From assembly GCA_012064415.1 (NCBI GenBank), contig SSNU01000074.1:1-17588 (forward strand): a stretch of 17,588 nt of DNA, read 5' to 3'. The translations under genes were made by a program, and so were the position numbers. Each line of letters starts with the position of its first letter. Within the stretch, counting starts at the first letter, position 1. The DNA comes from Gyrodactylus bullatarudis (Eukaryota; Platyhelminthes; Monogenea; Gyrodactylidea; Gyrodactylidae). Of the stretch, positions 17,467 through 17,588 are shown in pieces. The notes beneath the pieces were generated by a model. It was not told the origin of the DNA, ran no database searches, and saw only the letters and a program-made list of their open reading frames with translations.

Positions 17467-17588
17467 ATTTGAAAAGTAGAAAAAGAATATATTAACACCA
17501 AATGTACATTTCTCAAAGGTTCATCAGTAGTGTCTCTTTGATAATGATAAAAGTTAAAAGATGAATGAAAATAATAATTTACAAATTA

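Overview
The window looks like a piece of a repeat-rich, AT-rich nuclear genome of an invertebrate animal (an arthropod would fit, but the sequence does not prove it). The reasons are: no operons or ribosome binding sites; short coding exons bounded by GT...AG introns with pyrimidine-rich acceptors; and fragments of four kinds of eukaryotic transposon (piggyBac, hAT-like MITE, CR1/Jockey-like LINE, tRNA-derived SINE heads), plus a family of foldback repeats. No rRNA, CRISPR array, prokaryotic gene or virus was seen.

Layout. 1-0.5 kb: fragment of a LINE ORF2 on the minus strand. 0.9 kb: a tRNA-Glu-like SINE head. 1.3-5.0 kb: almost solid repeats, namely a degraded foldback fragment, a 437-bp hAT-type MITE with an intact 8-bp target duplication, a 610-bp foldback with a tRNA-like B box in its loop, and a larger split foldback. 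A 90-bp direct repeat occurs at 3.23 and 5.28 kb. 6.1-7.67 kb: a broken piggyBac-like transposase on the plus strand, followed by a recognisable right terminus that abuts TTAA. 8.3-11.8 kb: a host gene on the minus strand, rebuilt here as four exons (about 218 aa) with consistent splice phases; a SINE head and a 727-bp palindrome lie in its first intron. 12.7-13.5 kb: two pieces of LINE reverse transcriptase, minus strand. 14.2-17.0 kb: further minus-strand exons, a three-exon 3' end (14,480-14,979) and a separate exon chain (15,992-16,958). Whether they belong to one gene is not settled.

Function. The host exons encode polar, helix-rich proteins that I do not recognise; I assign no function. 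The host exons I could place are all on the minus strand and their introns hold most of the repeats, so the window reads as one or more small-exon genes expanded by transposons. The most checkable new items are the four-exon gene, the hAT MITE, the piggyBac relic with its terminus, and the foldback family whose core appears inverted between copies. I found no convincing evidence of a novel multi-gene system.
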